The notes below the pieces were generated by a model. That model saw nothing but the letters and a program-made list of their open reading frames with translations. It was not told where the DNA came from and searched no databases. Positions 62,157 to 64,000 of a stretch of DNA of 64,000 bases are shown here, in pieces (position 1 is the first letter of the stretch; each line of letters starts with the position of its first letter). The DNA lies in contig NZ_SDHX01000001.1 in assembly GCF_004118375.1 (NCBI RefSeq), positions 558,001 through 622,000 of the forward strand, read 5' to 3'. Source of the stretch: Oleiharenicola lentus. GTDB taxonomy: Bacteria > Verrucomicrobiota > Verrucomicrobiia > Opitutales > Opitutaceae. A program made the translations under genes and the position numbers.

Positions 62157-64000
62157 CTACTTCTTCTTGTTCAGCGCGGCGGTGAACCAGTCGTTGTTGA
62201 GCGACTGGGGGGCGGCGGGTGGGCGAGTGACGGGCGGCGCGCTGCGCACGCCGCTGACCGGGCGCGGAGCGCCCGGTCCACCTTGGCCCAGCGGTGCCTT
62301 CGGACCGAGCACCGGCTTGCTGCGCATCGAGAGGGCGATGCGCTTCCGCGCGAGGTCCACCTCGGTGACGGTGACCATCACCTTCTGCTGCGGCTTCACG
62401 ACCTCGGCGGGATCCTTCACGAAATTGTCGGCGAGCTGAGAGACATGGACGAGGCCGTCTTGGTGGACACCAATGTCCACGAAGGCGCCGAAGGCCGTGA
62501 CGTTCGTCACGATGCCGGGGAGCTTCATGCCGGGTTTCAGGTCCTCCGGCTTGTTCACGCCCTCCTGGAAACTGAAGGCCTCGAACTTCTGGCGCGGGTC
62601 GCGGCCGGGCTTGGCCAGCTCGGCCATGATGTCCTTGAGCGTGGGCAGACCGACGTCGGTCGTGACGTATTTCTCCAGTTTGATCTGTTTGCGCAGCTTC
62701 TCCTCGCGCATGAGTTCGGCGACGCTCGTGCCGAGGTCGGCAGCCATCTGCTCGACGAGCGCGTAGCGTTCGGGGTGCACGGCGGAGCCATCGAGCGGGT
62801 GGGCGGCGTCGCGGATGCGGAGGAAGCCGGCGGCCTGCTCGAAGGCCTTGGGTCCGAGGCGCGGCACGTCGAGCAGCTCGGCACGCGTCTTGAACGCGCC
62901 CTTCTCGTTGCGGCGCGCGACGATCGCGGCGGCGGTCGTGGCGTTGAGCCCGGAGACATAGCTAAGGAGCTGCTTCGAGGCGGTGTTGAGCTCGACGCCG
63001 ACGCCGTTCACGGAGCTGATGACGGTGTCATCAAGCGAGCGCTTGAGCGCGGGCTGGTCCACGTCGTGCTGGTATTGGCCGACGCCGATGGACTTCGGGT
63101 CGAGCTTCACGAGCTCGGCGAGCGGGTCCATGAGGCGCCGGCCGATGGAAACGGCGCCGCGGACGGTGAGGTCGTGGTCGGGGAACTCCTCGCGCGCGAC
63201 GTCGCTCGCGGAGTAAATGGACGCGCCGGACTCGTTGACCATGACGACCGGGATATGCGGCGGCAGGCCGAGCGCGCGCACGAAGGCCTCGGTCTCTCGG
63301 CCCGCCGTGCCGTTGCCGATGGCGACGGCCTCGACGTTGAAGAACTTCACAAAGCCGAGCAGCTTCTCCTTGGCCTCCTCGGCATGGCGGTCGGGGAAGA
63401 CGACGTCGTTGTGCAGGAGCTTGCCCTGGCGGTCGAGCAGCACGGTCTTGCAGCCGGTGCGGAAGCCCGGGTCGATGGCCATGACGGCCTTCTGCCCGAG
63501 AGGGGCGGAAAGGAGCAGCTCGCGGAGGTTGTCGGTGAAGACCTTGATCGCGGCCTCGTCGGCGCGCTTCTTCGACTCGATGCGCATCTCCGTCTCGATG
63601 GCGGGCGCGAGCAGGCGCTTGCAGGCGTCGGCGGTGGCGAGGCGCACCTGTTCGCCGCAGGACGACTTGTTCTTCACGAAGAGCGTCTCGACCTCGGCGA
63701 GGGCGGTGAGTTCGTCGGCCAGCGTGATGCGCATGATGAGGAACCCTTCCTTTTCGCCGCGGCGCATGGCGAGCACGCGGTGCGACGGGGCCTTGGCGAG
63801 CGGTTCGGACCAGTCGAAGTAGTCCTTGAACTTCGCGGCCTCGGGATCGGTGTCCTTGCCGTAAAGCACCTTGGAGGAGACGGTCGCTTGCGCGCGGTAA
63901 ACGACGCGCAGCTTCTCGCGGGCGGTGGCGTCGTCGCTGATGCGCTCGGCGAGGATGTCGCGGGCGCCGGCGAAGGCTTCTTCGGCGTTCTCTATCTTGC
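62157..64000 (-). CDS. tex: Tex family RNA-binding protein, 5' partial
   Basis: The frame stays open to the right edge, so the N-terminal HTH part lies outside the window; an internal start at 63869 is not the true one. Visible are the Tex-specific GARDILAERISDDATAREKL, a YqgF/RuvC-like domain (VMAIDPGFRTGCKTVLLDRQ), a helix-hairpin-helix part (LLSYVSGLNATTAAAIV) and an S1 RNA-binding domain (PGIVTNVTAFGAFVDIGVHQ then DGLVHVSQLAD). Tex is a conserved transcription accessory protein binding nucleic acids. A Pro/Gly-rich tail follows S1. Confidence 0.95.
   Translation of the reverse strand, partial: KIENAEEAFAGARDILAERISDDATAREKLRVVYRAQATVSSKVLYGKDTDPEAAKFKDYFDWSEPLAKAPSHRVLAMRRGEKEGFLIMRITLADELTALAEVETLFVKNKSSCGEQVRLATADACKRLLAPAIETEMRIESKKRADEAAIKVFTDNLRELLLSAPLGQKAVMAIDPGFRTGCKTVLLDRQGKLLHNDVVFPDRHAEEAKEKLLGFVKFFNVEAVAIGNGTAGRETEAFVRALGLPPHIPVVMVNESGASIYSASDVAREEFPDHDLTVRGAVSIGRRLMDPLAELVKLDPKSIGVGQYQHDVDQPALKRSLDDTVISSVNGVGVELNTASKQLLSYVSGLNATTAAAIVARRNEKGAFKTRAELLDVPRLGPKAFEQAAGFLRIRDAAHPLDGSAVHPERYALVEQMAADLGTSVAELMREEKLRKQIKLEKYVTTDVGLPTLKDIMAELAKPGRDPRQKFEAFSFQEGVNKPEDLKPGMKLPGIVTNVTAFGAFVDIGVHQDGLVHVSQLADNFVKDPAEVVKPQQKVMVTVTEVDLARKRIALSMRSKPVLGPKAPLGQGGPGAPRPVSGVRSAPPVTRPPAAPQSLNNDWFTAALNKKK

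Overview
The window is a GC-rich bacterial chromosome segment. It most likely comes from a member of the Verrucomicrobiota, probably family Opitutaceae. Pointers are a secreted protein ending in a VPDSG-CTERM-like sorting tail, an ECF sigma/FecR/TonB-receptor cluster built around a GH67 alpha-glucuronidase, TIR-TPR-TolB-like fusion proteins, and many intergenic palindromic repeats. The assignment is inferred from gene style; no rRNA or other taxonomic marker is present. No tRNA, rRNA or CRISPR array was recognised.

Layout. 1-9.2 kb: three tandem paralogues (the first cut by the window edge) combining TIR, membrane, TPR and TolB-like modules. 9.2-10 kb: a REP-associated tyrosine transposase (RAYT) flanked by its own palindromes. 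10-16 kb: two large secreted zinc peptidases (M1 and M16), both on the minus strand. 16.1-25.8 kb: a putative glucuronoxylan-utilisation cluster with an operator-like palindrome, ECF sigma factor, FecR anti-sigma regulator, secreted GH67 alpha-glucuronidase, TonB receptor with an STN signalling domain, and an unassigned secreted protein. 25.9-31.3 kb: a RecD2-type helicase carrying repeat-derived in-frame insertions, then small membrane and periplasmic proteins, a MaoC-type hydratase and an AEC transporter. 31.3-38.4 kb: paired perfect palindromes, a 1343-residue coiled-coil LysM protein with about 20 copies of a YPDL unit, glycerol kinase and a UPF0126 channel-like protein. 38.5-43.1 kb: membrane proteins, an EamA transporter and a MATE exporter. 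43.1-49.7 kb: a signalling and heme block (LuxR-type regulator, 42-residue membrane peptide, globin, cytochrome c, hybrid histidine kinase, REC-kinase). 49.7-64 kb: housekeeping and envelope genes, including a STR2-like trans-sulfuration enzyme, exonuclease III coupled to a SET-domain protein, a CinA-type amidase, a VPDSG-tailed protein, a SYLF protein, a Spy-like protein, an HI0933 flavoprotein, a second AEC transporter, TerC, a ribosome hibernation factor and the 3' part of tex.

How the parts work together. The xylan cluster reads as one regulatory and catabolic unit: the receptor's STN domain would signal through FecR to the sigma factor while GH67 removes (4-O-methyl)glucuronate from xylo-oligosaccharides. 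The 43-50 kb block could couple oxygen, NO or redox sensing to two-component output. Dispersed palindromes recur between genes, at gene ends (one supplies a stop codon) and inside reading frames (recD2 and the TIR genes), so repeat spread appears to have shaped protein linkers here. Many long ORFs opposite real genes are mirror artefacts of high GC and were left out.
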